64,000 nucleotides of DNA from Saccopteryx bilineata. Its lineage: Eukaryota > Chordata > Mammalia > Chiroptera > Emballonuridae. The translations under genes were made by a program, and so were the position numbers. Shown in pieces: positions 1 to 11,740 of the stretch. How positions within the stretch are numbered: position 1 is the first letter of the stretch; the number at the start of each line of letters is the position of its first letter. The notes beneath the pieces are model-generated. The model ran no database searches and was not told the DNA's origin. It worked only from the letters and a program-made list of their open reading frames with translations. The stretch is taken from the NCBI RefSeq assembly GCF_036850765.1, contig NC_089493.1:12091632-12155631 (forward strand), written 5' to 3'.

Positions 1-1279
1 TTTGTTTCAGTCTGAAAAGAAACAAAACCTGCATTACCTTGCAGTTCCAGGATGGTGGCTGCATATTTGGAAGGATACAAAGTTGTTTTCTGGGCTGTGA
101 TTTGAAGAGCAGTAGCTGGAATGTTGGAGACAGAAGGACCAGATGAGCGCATTAACACTGTTATTGGACGCGTGAGGCTGGCAACTCCTTCTCTCTGCAA
201 GACCTGCAGAAGACTGAGTTGGAGGCGTGGGAAGGGTGAGTTCAGTAACACCGTCCTTTTTCTTCAGAGAGTTAACTCTAAAGAGAAAATGTCCCAGCTG
301 TGACATAAAATCCCTGGCTTCCCGCAGGGTCCTTCAGAGATAGAGGGACAAGAGCAGAGGGGGGCGGAGCAGGGAGCAGAGGAGAGAACAGCAGCCAATG
401 AGGCCCCAAGGAGACGCCAGTGGGGGTCTAACCAAGCCCCCCAGGCCCTGCCCCCTGCCTGCATATATGGATCCAATGACAGTCTGTCTCCTGGATTCAG
501 TGTTGAAAGACTTTTCCAGATCAAGCATCAGCAAGTTCTAATTGAACCTCCTTCCAATATTCTCATCATTTTCCCATCACTAGGAAATGTTCAGAAAGCC
601 AAACTCGATTTGCTCTCCTCTTGATAGGGCCTGGTGAGTAGTTCTCCTCTTCCTCCTTCTGCTCCTTCCTTTATAAAGTCACAGCGGTGGAAGAAGTGAG
701 CTGTGGAAGAAACGGGCTCAGGAAACAAGTCACAGAGGAAAAGAAGGGCCCTGGGAGCTTAGGAGAGAGAGACAGGAAACAGCAACCACGGGGGGGGGGG
801 GGGGGGGGGGGGCAGGCGTGCTCCACAGAAAGAGTGGTCTGGTTAGGGCTTCTCTTGATGACGAGAAAAGGAAAAACAACTTTAAAAAGGAATTGGTGTC
901 ATATTTTTAAAACAAACAAAAAACTCGTATTTGGCAACATTTCCACTCCAGATTTCCCGAAGAATCTTGATCTGAGAGATCAGTTGACTGGGAATCATTT
1001 AGCGATATGGTTGTGTGCAGGTGACTTGCCCACCCTATTTGACCCCCACCCTGCGAGGCGAGTGGGGCAAGTGTCCTCTCAAGTGTGCAGACTGAGAAGG
1101 TCGGGTTAGGGAAGGAGGAAAACAGAAATCTACATGGCTCTCCCACTCATTTGGTCCTATGGGGTGGGTGCTCTCCCTCAGAACTCTTTTATTGCACAGC
1201 TTAGAAAAACCAGCTTGAACTGGCTTAAAAATATAAACCCAAAAGGAAATTCATTGGTTCATATAAGAGGTCAAAGGGG
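1..1279. other. intergenic, no gene recognised
   Basis: No gene is supported here. A promoter-like GC-rich stretch with CCAAT and a TATA-like tatatgg lies at 340-500 (see findings), and a G23 run at 790-812. Confidence 0.5.
790..812 (+). repeat. poly-G run (G23)
   Basis: An unbroken run of 23 G in the intergenic region. Such runs can fold as a quadruplex and are error-prone in sequencing. Confidence 0.9.
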
Positions 1280-1509
1280 CCTGACCAGGAGGTGGCGCAG
1301 TCGATAGAGCGTTGGACTGGGACGCGGAGAAGCCAGGTTCAAAACCTTGAGGTTGCCGGCTTGAGCGTGGGGTCACTCGGTCTGCTGTAGCCCCCCAGTC
1401 AAGGCACATATGAGAAAGCAATCAATGAACAACTAAGGTGCCATAATGAAGAACTGATGCTTCTCATCTCTCCCTTCCTGTCTGTCCCTATATGTTCCCC
1501 TTTGCCTCT

Positions 1510-1568
<59 letters not shown>
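1280..1568 (+). mobile_element. Ves-like SINE with TC/CA microsatellite tail
   Basis: Head gcctgaccaggaggtggcgc, body cttgagcgtggggtcactcg, and tail (CT)n at 1506-1530 followed by (CA)n to 1568. Flanks resemble tcaaagggg. Confidence 0.88.
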
Positions 1569-1570
<2 letters not shown>

Positions 1571-2560
1571 GCCAAAGGGGTGCACTCCAAGAACCTCAGA
1601 CAATATCAGCTCGCACACCTGCTGGTGTGAGCTTTCTCACTCTCTTGTGTGCGAGTGCATTCACACACACGCACAGACACACACACACAGTTTCCATGTT
1701 TGGCTTCATTCTCACATAGGCTGTCCCCAAGGAGTGGCAGAGGCAAAGACGTTAGATCCCAGGGTTAGATCCTGCCACCTTAGCACCCCTGTGGAGACAA
1801 GGCTCTTTCCCCCAGGGTCCAATAAGTCTAGTCCTGGGCCTCTGTAGCCTGGTGTGAACCACATTCCCAGCCCTGAGCCGATCCCCGTGGCTGGGGGTGT
1901 GGCCATTCCCCTTCCAGTCCAATGATGGGAGAGCCAGGAAGGGACGGATCTCCGACAGGCAAAACAGGTGCTGTTATTGGAGTGGTTGCTGGGTAGGCAA
2001 TACTATGCATGGATGTCTATGCCATTCACCATTCTCATTATACAGTTGAGAAAACCGAAGCAGAGAGACACAGTCCTGGGTCCTATCAGCCAGACCTCAG
2101 ACTCCAGATCCCGTGGTCTGTCTGCACACTGGTGACAGAAACACACTGACACGCCTTACAGTGGTTGAATTTATTCCTGAACTCAGCCCGTCTGCCGTTC
2201 AGCTCCAAACTCACGCTCATGGTCAGAAATCCCGCTTGTACCCATCCGACCCATTAGCTCATCTCCTACCACCACCCCTGCAAAGCAACACCTTTCATTC
2301 AGAATGTTTTCTCAGGTACTCAGTAAGTCAACGGTCAGCCTCCTCGTGTTCTTCCTTTAGATTTGCTGGGAGGCAAAGAGAAAGCCATCTAGCCCCCAGC
2401 CGCCATTTCTATCTGCGGTCGGCCCTGCCCACTCAGATACCCAGCCAGGAAGAGGCACTTAAACTGCTCCCCCACACCCCTCCTTCTCTCCACCACCCAG
2501 TTTTTGGGCATCTATCTAATCGACACAGTTCTGATCTCTTTAAGAGACTGCTGTGTGTTG
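1569..2560. other. intergenic, nothing clear
   Basis: Contains a second short CA-rich run (1663-1690) and unique sequence. The long + frame from 2113 runs into the SINE at 2561 and is not a gene. Confidence 0.5.
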
Positions 2561-2951
2561 GCCCTGGCCGGTTGGCTCAGCGGTGGAGAGTCGGCCTGGC
2601 ATGCGGGGAACCCGGGTTCGATTCCCGGCCAGGGCACACAGGAGAAGCGCCCATTTGCTTCACCACCACCACCCCTTCCTCTCTGTCTCTCTCTTCCCCT
2701 CCCACAGCCAAGGCTCCATTGGAGCAAAGATGGCCCGGGCGCTGGGGATGGCTCCTTGGCCTCTGCCCCAGGCACTAGAGTGGCTCTGGTCATGGCAGAG
2801 CGACGCCCCGGAGGGCAGAGCATCGCCCCCTGGTGGGCAGAGCGTCGCCCCTGGTGGGCCTGCCGGGTGGATCCCGGTCAGGCGCATGCGGGAGTCTGTC
2901 TGACTGTCTCTCCCCGTTTCCAGCTTCAGAAAAATACAAAAAAAAAAAAAG
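2561..2951 (+). mobile_element. long tRNA-derived bat SINE (Rhin-1-like)
   Basis: A tRNA-like head (gccctggccggttggctcag, then gggttcgattcccggcc) is followed by a 250-bp body and a poly-A end. The duplication agagactgctgtg lies on both sides. It carries a CTCF-like core at 2825-2836 and a one-base-shorter second core at 2847-2857. Confidence 0.92.
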
Positions 2952-2955
2952 AGAG

Positions 2956-4355
2956 AGAGAGAGACTGCTGTGCCTGTGTTCTTCATTCAACTATTCATCA
3001 GTTCCTTTCTCCGCCAGAGGGACTAGTCCAGCACTGCAGGCAGTGTCTTCAGTGAATGAGTCTGACTTGCGCTAGGCACATTTTGGGGGTGACTTGAGGG
3101 TTAGCTGTCAAGAGACTAAGAAGGCATTGCGATCGACGTTACCCATTTCTATTTCCCTTTCTAAATATTCTGATCACAGGTTATTCCAGAAGCCACAGGC
3201 TGTTCCACAGTGGATGGGAACAACTTCATAGGGTACGAACTGGTCTTCGGGTTATTTTTCTAATCAAAACATCTTTCAAGTTGCTTCACAGTGTATGTTT
3301 TTTGTTTGTTTGTTTTTAGAAAACAATGTCTCCGAGTGGTGTTCTTTCTAATTCCACACAATAAAGGAAGCTCTCCTGTTTCTCTCTTCATTCTTTGGAA
3401 TACTCACTCTTTCTGTGCATAGAGATCTGGGCGAGCTAGAGCTAGAGGTAAATGCATGGATACATATGCTTCTATTTCCCTCAAGTTTTTATGTCTCTTC
3501 TGGATTCTATTCCCCGCTTCAGACTGAGACCAGGGAGTTAGATTATCCAGAGCATTGAACATGTAGCACCTCTATCACCCTTCGGAGGACGTCCCTCTTT
3601 CCTAAGGAGTACGGTATCTCATTGGCTTGGGTTGTTTCGCAGACGAAAGGGGAATGGATGTTCTCTGAAGCCCTGCTTGAGTTTTCAAAAACCTGGAGGA
3701 TAGAGAGTTTTGCATAACTCCAACTAATTACCCTTTTCAAGGTTAGATGTTAGGCTGAAGCCTTGACGTGGACCACAACTGAAAACTAATCAAACCAATT
3801 TATTATGGACAAAACGTGGCTTCAGTATGAAGACGCCTTCGGGGCAGAGCCATTTGTACAAGAGACTCCCCCACCCATTCAGGTTTGGGGAGATCTGTAG
3901 TAAATCCACCAACAAAGGAGGTTCGCTGGAAGTGCTGTTAACTATGTGAGCAGCTATCCCCTTTGCTGAGGCAGGGGCTGAATTAGTGTAATACGTGTTT
4001 GTTTCCCGCCCGCTGGGCCATCGTGGTAGTGATGAGAGCTGTGGGGACCCAGAAAGGCACTCATTTACCAGGTCTTGCCTTTATCACCTCTTCTCCAGAG
4101 TCTTGGATCTGAAAGACAGATGCCAGACTTGAGTACTGCGATATATTTGACCTGGGTGATAGGATCATTGTGTAGAAAAAGGTCTTATAAATTATCCAGA
4201 CTAACCCCAACCTCAGGTCCATGTTATAGGTAAATAAACTGAGGACCAGAGAGGTGGCCAAGGTATTAGGAACAGAGCCGTCTCAAGCTTTGTAAATCTC
4301 CAGTGTTCTTCCTACACTGAGACACCATTTGTTGTCACTCTCCATGGTTTTCTTT
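2956..4355. other. intergenic, nothing clear
   Basis: Mixed-composition unique DNA with no exon-like or RNA feature seen. A possible MIR-type remnant lies near 4,080-4,270 (gtaaataaactgaggaccag). Confidence 0.45.
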
Positions 4356-4359
4356 CTTT

Positions 4360-4690
4360 CTTCTTCTTTTTTTTTTTTTTTGATGTTTCCGAAGTGAGAA
4401 GCGGAGGCAGATAGACACCTGCATGCACCCAACTGGGGTCCACCCGGCATGCCCACCAGGGAGCGATGCTCTTCCCATCTGGGGCCATTCTAGTGCCTGA
4501 GGCAGAGACCATGGAGCCATCCTCAGCCTGGGCCAACCTTGCTCCAATAGAGCCTTGGCTGTGGGAGGGGAAGAGAGAGACAGAGAGGAAGGAGAGGGGG
4601 AGGGGTGGAGAAGCAGATGGGCGCTTCTCCTGTGTGCCCTGACTGGGAATCGAACCCGGGTCTTCCTCATGCCAGGCCCAGGGCCACTCC
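4360..4690 (-). mobile_element. long bat SINE (Rhin-1-like), antisense
   Basis: The T-rich start and ccctgactgggaatcgaacc near the end mark the reverse orientation. The target duplication resembles ccatggtttYc. The tRNA head is cut short. Confidence 0.88.
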
Positions 4691-5645
4691 CCATGGTTTC
4701 CATCCACTTTGGGTGACTAAGCTGGGTACAAGGTCCAAAATACTAGTGCCAAACTAAGTGGACATGTTCTTACACATCTCACAGGAAACCATACTAAATA
4801 TCAGAACCCGTCCAGACTTTACAATTTTTATATATTGGAAATGAGATGGGCATAGAACACAGTACATTGTGATGTCTTCAGAGCAGGGGTCTATTCTTTG
4901 CGAGGTTAGCAATGGGAAGCCAAGGAAAGCCAAGGGCAGCGACGCTCTGGGAAATGCCTTCTCTACCGCCCTGCTCCTTCATCCCCCTCCCCTCTCCCCA
5001 CCACTGCCCCTACTGACTCTCTGTAGCTCCAGTACACACAGGCACCAAGGGTTTCTGAGGAAAGGGGACCTGGGCATTTTCAGGTGACATCCGTAACAGT
5101 GTCCTTTCAGACTAAGTACTCATTGAGGCGAAAGGAACTAGTAAAAGTCATAAACTGAAAATGGAAAATTTTCATCTTTAATGTAGACCTAGGTTAAAGT
5201 CTTCCCTCAGCTATTTACATATGTGGTTTCTATTTTTTAATGTAATCATATCTTACAGATTACTCTGCCACTTAGTTTTTGTCGTTTTAATGTAACAAAA
5301 TCTTTTGCAGTTGGTATATAGCATCACTCTGTCAATCAAAATTATTTTTTGAAATAGATGCAAAATACTCCACTGTCTGGATAGACTCTATCCAACTCAC
5401 TATTCCCCGTTCATGGTGTTCTGTTCATCAGATTTGCTGTTGCAGAAGGTACAGGAATGAAGCGCCTCATGCAGGGTCCGGGGCATAGCAAACCAAGTGC
5501 CAGGTTCCCTAGCCCCTTCCTGTGGTTGCCTTCACAGCTAGTCACAGCCAGAAAGGGAATTAGAAGTGGAGGTGAGCAATTCCACAGACCCACTGATCAC
5601 TCTGTCCATCTTTCCTGGCTGAGTTCATAGGTTTTCCTTGGTTTC

Positions 5646-6234
5646 TTTCTTTTTTTTTTTTTTTTTCTGAAGCTGGAAACGGGGAAAGGCAGTCAGACAG
5701 ACTCCCGCATGCGCCCGACCGGGATCCACCTGGCGCGCCCACCAGGGGGCGATGCTCTGCCCACCAGGGGGCGATGCTCTGCCCCTCTGAGGTGTCGCTC
5801 TGCTGAGACCAGAGCCACTCTAGCGCCTGGGGCAGAGGCCAAGGAGCCATCCCCAGCGCCTGGGCCTTTTTTTTTTTTTAATTCATTTTAGAGAGTAGAG
5901 AGAAAGAGACAAAGAGAGAGAAGGGGGGAGGAGCTGGAAGCATCAACTCCCATATATGTCTTGACCAGGCAAGCCCAGGGTTTCGAACCGGCGACCTCAG
6001 CATTTCCAAGTCGACACTTTATCCACTGCGCCACCACAGGTCAGGTGCGCCCGGGCCATCTTTGCTCCAATGAAGCCTCGGCTGCGGGAGGGGAAGAGAG
6101 AGACAGAGAGGAAGGAGGGGGAGGGGGGTGGAGAAGCAAATGGGCGCCTCTCCTATGTGCCCTGGCCGGGAATCGAACCCGGGTCCCCCACACGCCAGGC
6201 CGACGCTCTACCGCCAAGCCAAGCAGCCAGGGCC
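5646..6234 (-). mobile_element. long bat SINE (Rhin-1-like), antisense, split by another SINE
   Basis: The halves 5646-5866 and 6047-6234 join into one element; tccttggtttct flanks it. Two CTCF-like cores ccaccagggggc sit at 5739-5750 and 5761-5772. Confidence 0.92.
5867..6046 (-). mobile_element. short Ves-type SINE nested in the long SINE
   Basis: A T-run, an A/G-rich part and the reverse tRNA-like head (ctttatccactgcgccacca). The flanks gcgcctgggcc and gcgcccgggcc are its target duplication. Confidence 0.9.
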
Positions 6235-6246
6235 TCCTTGGTTTCT

Positions 6247-8121
6247 GAATTTGCATTTGACACTAGTCCTTTCCCTACTTTGTTTCAAAGGGGGAGGTCT
6301 CCAAACGTTGAATCTGTCTAGAGCAGCAATGCCAGCAGCAGAAACACGCTCCCTAAAGTGGGACAGGGAGCAGCGTCTTGCGCAGAAGCATTCAGAACAG
6401 AGACCCACCACATGATTCTGGGTTACACGCCTGCTTTAACTGGTGACGAAAGCACGTTGAAGCCCTGAAGTTTCAAGGTCATGGACAGAGAAACATGGAG
6501 GTTTTCACCTGTGATAGAAAAAATGTCTGTCTTGTTTCAAAAATGTCTTCACACCCTGTCAATCCATACCACTGACTCCTTCCTCTTCCCTGAAATTCCT
6601 GTTGTCACATTGGGATAGGTCCACAATCACAGTCAGTCTTGGAGTCTTTAATCCAAGCGTAGTCTTTGGAATACACAGAAACCTGGATTCGTACCCTGGC
6701 TACAGCTCCTACGTACCGGTGATTGACAGCGCGGTTCTTAGCCCAAGACTTGACTTCTTCATCTGCAAAGGGCGGCTAACTTGCTAGGTGTAGCATAGGC
6801 GGCTGTGAGGACCACTCAAAGTCGTGCCCTGCAAGCGTGTGATGCACAGGTCAGTGTTCGATAGGAGCGCGCCCCATTGAGCAGCTAACTGGAAACGCTG
6901 ACCCCTTCCCTCCCCACGGTATTAAATAGTGTGTGACATGTTCTATTGTTATGGCTTATAATTCATTGCTGTTGTCCTCCCTTGACTTTCTGGATTGCCA
7001 TGGAAGGTCACCCTTCCTGAGCACTTGGGAGCAAAATATGCTTTGGCCTTACTTTCCGGGACACGCAAGTCACCGAAGGAAGACCTAAGATTTCAGCAGT
7101 CGGTGCTCCTTGGGACGGCTGCTGGAGGCCGATGTCGCCAGGTGAGTTTTGTACAGTTGCCACAAAGCCTTGCTTTTTCCCGCTGTGAAGCATATTCTGT
7201 TAATTACTAGCAACGAGTGTCTAGCCAAGAGTAACAGTTCTAACAAATCCTTTTAAAAATTTGTTCTGGCTCCACTGGGATGGACGGTCAGGGTCAAATG
7301 TGGTCTCACAAGTTTTGAGAGAGAAACCTTAGAAAAAGAGGCAACAAAAGACAGAAAGATGTGGGTAATTCACACACGACACGCCGGCTCTGGACGCAGC
7401 CTCAGAACAGTTATGTCTGGGAGCTGGGTTGGTCGGTTATTGATGCTCTCGTGTTGTTGCTGACTATTGAAGATTTCCCTCCTCTCCACAGAAAGGTTTA
7501 CTGCATGTGGAGCACACAAAGCCCGGGCGCTACTGGGAACCTGAAGACCACAGCGCCTTCCCTGACAGCCTCTTGGCTGCTTACAGTGATTTGTCAAGTA
7601 GCCTCTTCCAAAAATAAGCCCTATTGCACACACCAACCAGGGTCCTTAGTTCTTATTTGCTGCGGTTTCCAGGCCAGTCAACAGCTGGTTCCTTTCCTCT
7701 GGACCTAGCTCAGATACAAATGTCCTTACAAAGCAGTATTTGGGCTGTTCACAGTTATGCACAGGCATTAATATAGCCATGATGTGTGACTATGGATAAA
7801 TCTGTCTGCATTTCACATTACAGAAAGAAATCAGGGCACGCTTTCCCTGCTGGGAGCACGCCTGTGCCTTTCCCTTCCTCTCCCTCCTCCCCGCAGGCCT
7901 GAAGCTCCTAGACCCTCAGGGCCCCAGCAGACCTGCAATGGCAGCGGCAGCTGCTCCCGGGCTGACCTCCTGCACTCCCCAAGGTCCCCTTTCTCGGGGA
8001 GCCAAAGCAGCCCCACCTCGCCTGTCTCTCCCCCTTGCTTCTATCCGAGGCCGCCCTTGTTGCATTGTCCCCGGCTTTAATAAACATACTCTCAAAATAA
8101 AATATTTTAAAAAAGAAAATT
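6247..8121. other. intergenic, mostly nothing clear
   Basis: Apart from the MIR-like piece at 6640-6800, I see no gene or recognised repeat. Short open frames here are of chance length. Confidence 0.45.
6640..6800 (+). mobile_element. MIR SINE remnant
   Basis: acctggattcgtaccctggc and gacttcttcatctgcaaagg fit the MIR core, with decay. Confidence 0.45.
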
Positions 8122-8285
8122 AGCCCTGGCTGGATAGCTCGGTTGGTTAGAGCATCATCCCAAAGTGCAGAGGTTGCAGGTTCAATCCCTGGTCGGGACA
8201 CATCCAGGAACAGATCGATATTCCTGTCTCTTTCTCTCTCTCTCCCTTCCTCTCTTGCTAAAATCAATCAATAAATATTAAAAAA
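8122..8285 (+). mobile_element. short Ves SINE
   Basis: Head agccctggctggatagctcg, box B ggttcaatccctg, tail tcaatcaataaatatt; flanks agaaaatta. Confidence 0.88.
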
Positions 8286-8289
8286 GAAA

Positions 8290-8490
8290 GAAAATTAAAA
8301 ACCATCCAACAATTAGAAAAAGCTAAATAAATAATACACCCATATGATGAGGTGTTTGTAGCCATTAAGCGATGTTTATAAACATGGAACATTTTCCTGT
8401 AAAGGCATAATGAGAAATTGTTTACCTATCAACTACATAAATATTTCATTGAAAAAAGGAGGAAATAGACCAAAATAATAAAAGTACTAC
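8290..8490 (+). mobile_element. L1 remnant
   Basis: acccatatgatgaggtgttt, gtagccattaa and gcataatgag wording fits an old L1 3' region directly after a Ves SINE. Confidence 0.4.
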
Positions 8491-9544
8491 ATTTAGTATA
8501 TGGCTTTTTCCTGTCTCTTTATGTTTTTTCATACTCTCTCAATTTTCTATAATGGGTATTACTTATTAGAAGTAAAATTTTAAAAAAAGTATGTGAGGAG
8601 AAATATGGTTACTGAATAAAAGGCTCTAAGTGGGGGTTTACCCCCAAAATGAAACAGGACCATCACCACCTTTACTGTGAACAGTCTGCTCGGAATCAGA
8701 GTCCATTAGTCTATCAGTCACGTGGCCCAGTCCTTACCCTCTTTTGGTAGTCGTGTTTAAAATCCAGTAAAATGCTTTTATTTTAAACCTAGAATTCTAG
8801 GATTTTTCTCTCCGTGATATACTTGTGTCATTGGTTTAGAAAGACAGCTGAAATTTCAACTTCCTACCTTTTGCCCACTGTCCAGGACTTGTCAGGACCC
8901 TGCAGATTCCAATTCTGTCTTCTCATATAGGAGCTACTTTTCCTGGTGGCAGGTCATTTGCATATTTTCTTAACCTGCCACCAATATCCTTGACTAGAAA
9001 GTTTATAAAAATGTAAAGTAGATGCTGCTCATTCAGAGTAACACACGTCCATCAGCGAGCCACCTGTGGAAGAGCCTTTGGAGGGGTTAGAAACCCACTT
9101 GACTAAATCCAACCCAATCCTGACCTCTACCCCTAATCCATGAAGATTCCATGGGGAAGCGTTAGGTGGCTTTTTGGAATCAATCTACGAGCATTCCTGG
9201 GTAAGGATGGTCCCAGACCCTCATGCAGCCTGTGCATGTTCTCATTTTCAACCAAGGGACACCTGTCTCCTACAATTCTACAAAAATAGCAAATCAGCAG
9301 TAGGGACAAGAAAAGATTCAATATCTCTAAATTGTTACCACTTTGACCAAACCAGAAAGTCTGCTGCATTTAAACTGTCCTAGAAAATGTCTTAAGATAA
9401 AACTGTCTTAGACCTATATTAGGTCATATGGTCTAAGTCCCCCTGTTAGAAAAAATTATGAGTAGTACATTTGAAAATACATGAGAAATTACGAATTCTT
9501 ATCTAGAAGCTAAAAAACGCCCTTTTGTAGATCAAGTGGCATGC

Positions 9545-9676
9545 TGAGAGCCCCTGATTCACTGCTGACCAGCCGTGTGACTTTGAATAAGCCACTCAGA
9601 CCCCTAGGGCCAGTTTCTCTATTTATAAAGCCAGAGATGAAACCTAGCCTTTAGAATTGTAATAAAGAGTAAATGA
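9545..9676 (+). mobile_element. MIR SINE remnant
   Basis: ccgtgtgactttgaataagc and gccagtttctctatttataa follow the MIR core. Confidence 0.65.
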
Positions 9677-10058
9677 GGGCCCTAGCCAGTTGGCTCAGTG
9701 GTAGAGGGCTGGCCCAGCATGTGGAAGTCCTGGGTTCAGGACTTCCGGTCAGGGCACACAGGAGAGGTGACCATCTGCTTCTCCCCTATCCTCCTCCCTC
9801 TCTCTCTCTCCTTCCTTCTCATCCTCTCCTGCAGCCATAGCTTGAATGAGCAAGTGGGCCCCGGGTACTGAGGCTGGCTCCATGGCCTTGCCTCAGGTGC
9901 TAAAATAGCTCAGTTGCCAAGCAATGGAGCAGTGGCTCCAAATGGACAGAGCATAAGTCCCAGACGGGTTGCCGGGTGATCTCCGTCGGGGTGCATGTGG
10001 AGGTCTCTCTGCCTCTCACTGGATAAAAAAAGAAAAAATAAATTAAAAAAAATAAATG
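9677..10058 (+). mobile_element. old long bat SINE (Rhin-1-like)
   Basis: Head ccctagccagttggctcagt; flanks resemble taaatgag. It is more diverged than the copies at 2561 and 42688. Confidence 0.8.
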
Positions 10059-10082
10059 AGACCCTGGTCAGAAGGGTCAGAA

Positions 10083-10273
10083 CAGTGGTCGGCAAACCGT
10101 GGCTCGTGAACCACATGTGGCTCTTCCACAAAATACCACGTGTGGGCGCTACTTCGATAAGGAATGTACCTACCTATATAGTTTAAGTTTAAAAAATTTG
10201 GCTCTCAAAAGAAATTTCAATCGTTGTACTGTTGATATTTGGCTCTGTTGACTAATGAGTTTGCCGACCACTG
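10083..10273 (+). mobile_element. hAT miniature element (191 bp), a different family
   Basis: Inverted ends are CAGTGGTCGGCAAAC and GTTTGCCGACCACTG. The flanking 8 bases are ggtcagaa and gctcagaa, a duplication with one change. It lies inside an older Ves SINE. Confidence 0.9.
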
Positions 10274-10357
10274 GCTCAGAAGATACAGCATTGTATCTGA
10301 GTGCCAAGGTCACAGGTTCAATCCCTGGTCAGGACACATACAAGAAGCAACCAATGA

Positions 10358-10713
10358 AAGCCCTGGCCAGTTGGCTCAGTGGTAGAGCGTTGGCCTGGCG
10401 TGCAGGAATCCTGGGTTCAATTCCCGGCCAGGCACACAGGAGAAGCACCCATCTGCTTCTCCACCCCTCCCCATCTCCTTCCTCTCTGTCTCTCTCTTCC
10501 CCTCCCACAGCCGAGGCTCCACTGGAGCAAAGATGGCCCAGGCACTGGGGATGGCTCCATGGCCTCTGCCTCAGGCGCTAGACTGGCTCTGGTTGCAACA
10601 GAGCGATGCCCCAGAAGGGCAGAGCATCGCCCCCTGGTGGGCGTGCCAAGTGGATCCCGGTCGGGCGCATGCAGGAGTCTGTCTGACTGCCTCCCGTTTC
10701 CGACTTAAGAAAA

Positions 10714-10768
<55 letters not shown>

Positions 10769-10770
10769 AA
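10358..10770 (+). mobile_element. long bat SINE (Rhin-1-like) with CA microsatellite tail
   Basis: The duplication aagcaaccaatga lies at 10345-10357 and 10771-10783. A CTCF-like core lies at 10629-10640, and (CA)n at 10716-10764 sits in the tail. Confidence 0.93.
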
Positions 10771-10934
10771 AAGCAACCAATGAGTTCACAACTAAATGGA
10801 ACTAAGTGGAAAATGAGTACATGCTTTCTTCTCTCTCCCCCTCCCCCCTCCCTTTCTCTCTCCCTCTCTCAAATCAATGGAAATTTAAAAAAAAATAAAG
10901 AATAAATAAAGCGATGTATGTGAAAGGGGCCCTA

Positions 10935-11060
10935 AATAATTTGTTAACATGTTTTGAGGAGATTACAATGCGCCAGACACTCCAAGGGCTTTGCACGGTT
11001 CCTATCGTTTAACCCCCATGCGAGGCCAGGAAGCGGCACCGTTAGTGTACCACGTATTTG
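10935..11060 (+). mobile_element. MIR-family remnant
   Basis: acaatgcgccagacactcca and tatcgtttaacccccatgcg match MIR3-type wording. Confidence 0.5.
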
Positions 11061-11579
11061 AAGGGCGGCTATAAGAGAAGTGGTTCCAATCCACACAAAG
11101 TGGCGGCTTCAGCACTTGAAGCCCTTGACTCCAGGCCTGTGCTCTTTCCTGCATCTTCTGTTGAGTGGGTATTTGGTGTTGTGTCTGTCTCCCAGTATCC
11201 AGTCCTCCATCTGGCTGCGAGCCCCTCAAATTCTTGTGGTGAAATGTGTCTAATCTTGTCTAATCTTGGTAAGATTCAAGGCACCCACCTCTCTAGCCAG
11301 TCAGCACATAACAAAAGCCAGGCCAATGACGGGCTCCCCTCATGACTTTGTATGTTGAGGAACCGCAACTGTAACTGATTCATTTCCTTTCTGGTACCGT
11401 GGAAGACTCTGCCGCCTTGATCCCCAGAGCTACCTGGGGTTAGTGTCTCAACAAACTCCATTTTTCCTAAGTTAGCCAGAGACAGTTTCTTTTGCTCAAA
11501 ACTAGAGAACTCTGCTAACATACCAAAACCAGGATCCACTGCAGTGCCTGTTATATGTGGAAAGTGAAGAACTAAACAG

Positions 11580-11740
11580 ACCAGAAGCTTCTGTCACCTC
11601 ATCAGTAAAATGGGGTGACAAAGGGCCCGCTCTGCCCAGTTATTATGGTTAAAGCAGACAATGCATGTAAAGTATCAATACTTGGTACAGTATCTGATAC
11701 ATAGAAACTACTCGGTGTCAGCTACTATCGTTAGGGGCTC
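11580..11740 (+). mobile_element. MIR SINE remnant
   Basis: cacctcatcagtaaaatggg, gcatgtaaagtatc and gtatctgatacatag fit the MIR 3' half. Confidence 0.6.

Larger units (their letters stand above)
10059..10905 (+). mobile_element. Ves SINE broken by an hAT element and a long SINE
   Basis: Three pieces (about 10059-10074, 10274-10357 and 10784-10905) form one Ves copy: head accctggtcag, box B aggttcaatccctg, tail ctctctcaaatcaatgg. The hAT at 10083 and the SINE at 10358 are later insertions. Confidence 0.8.

Noticed and set aside
2561..2640. tRNA gene (box A and box B present)
   Set aside because: The tRNA-like head continues into a SINE body with a poly-A end and target duplications, and the cloverleaf is degenerate. 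The same holds for the other SINE heads.
2113..2778. 221-codon plus-strand gene
   Set aside because: The second half is translated SINE and the first half has no recognised similarity.
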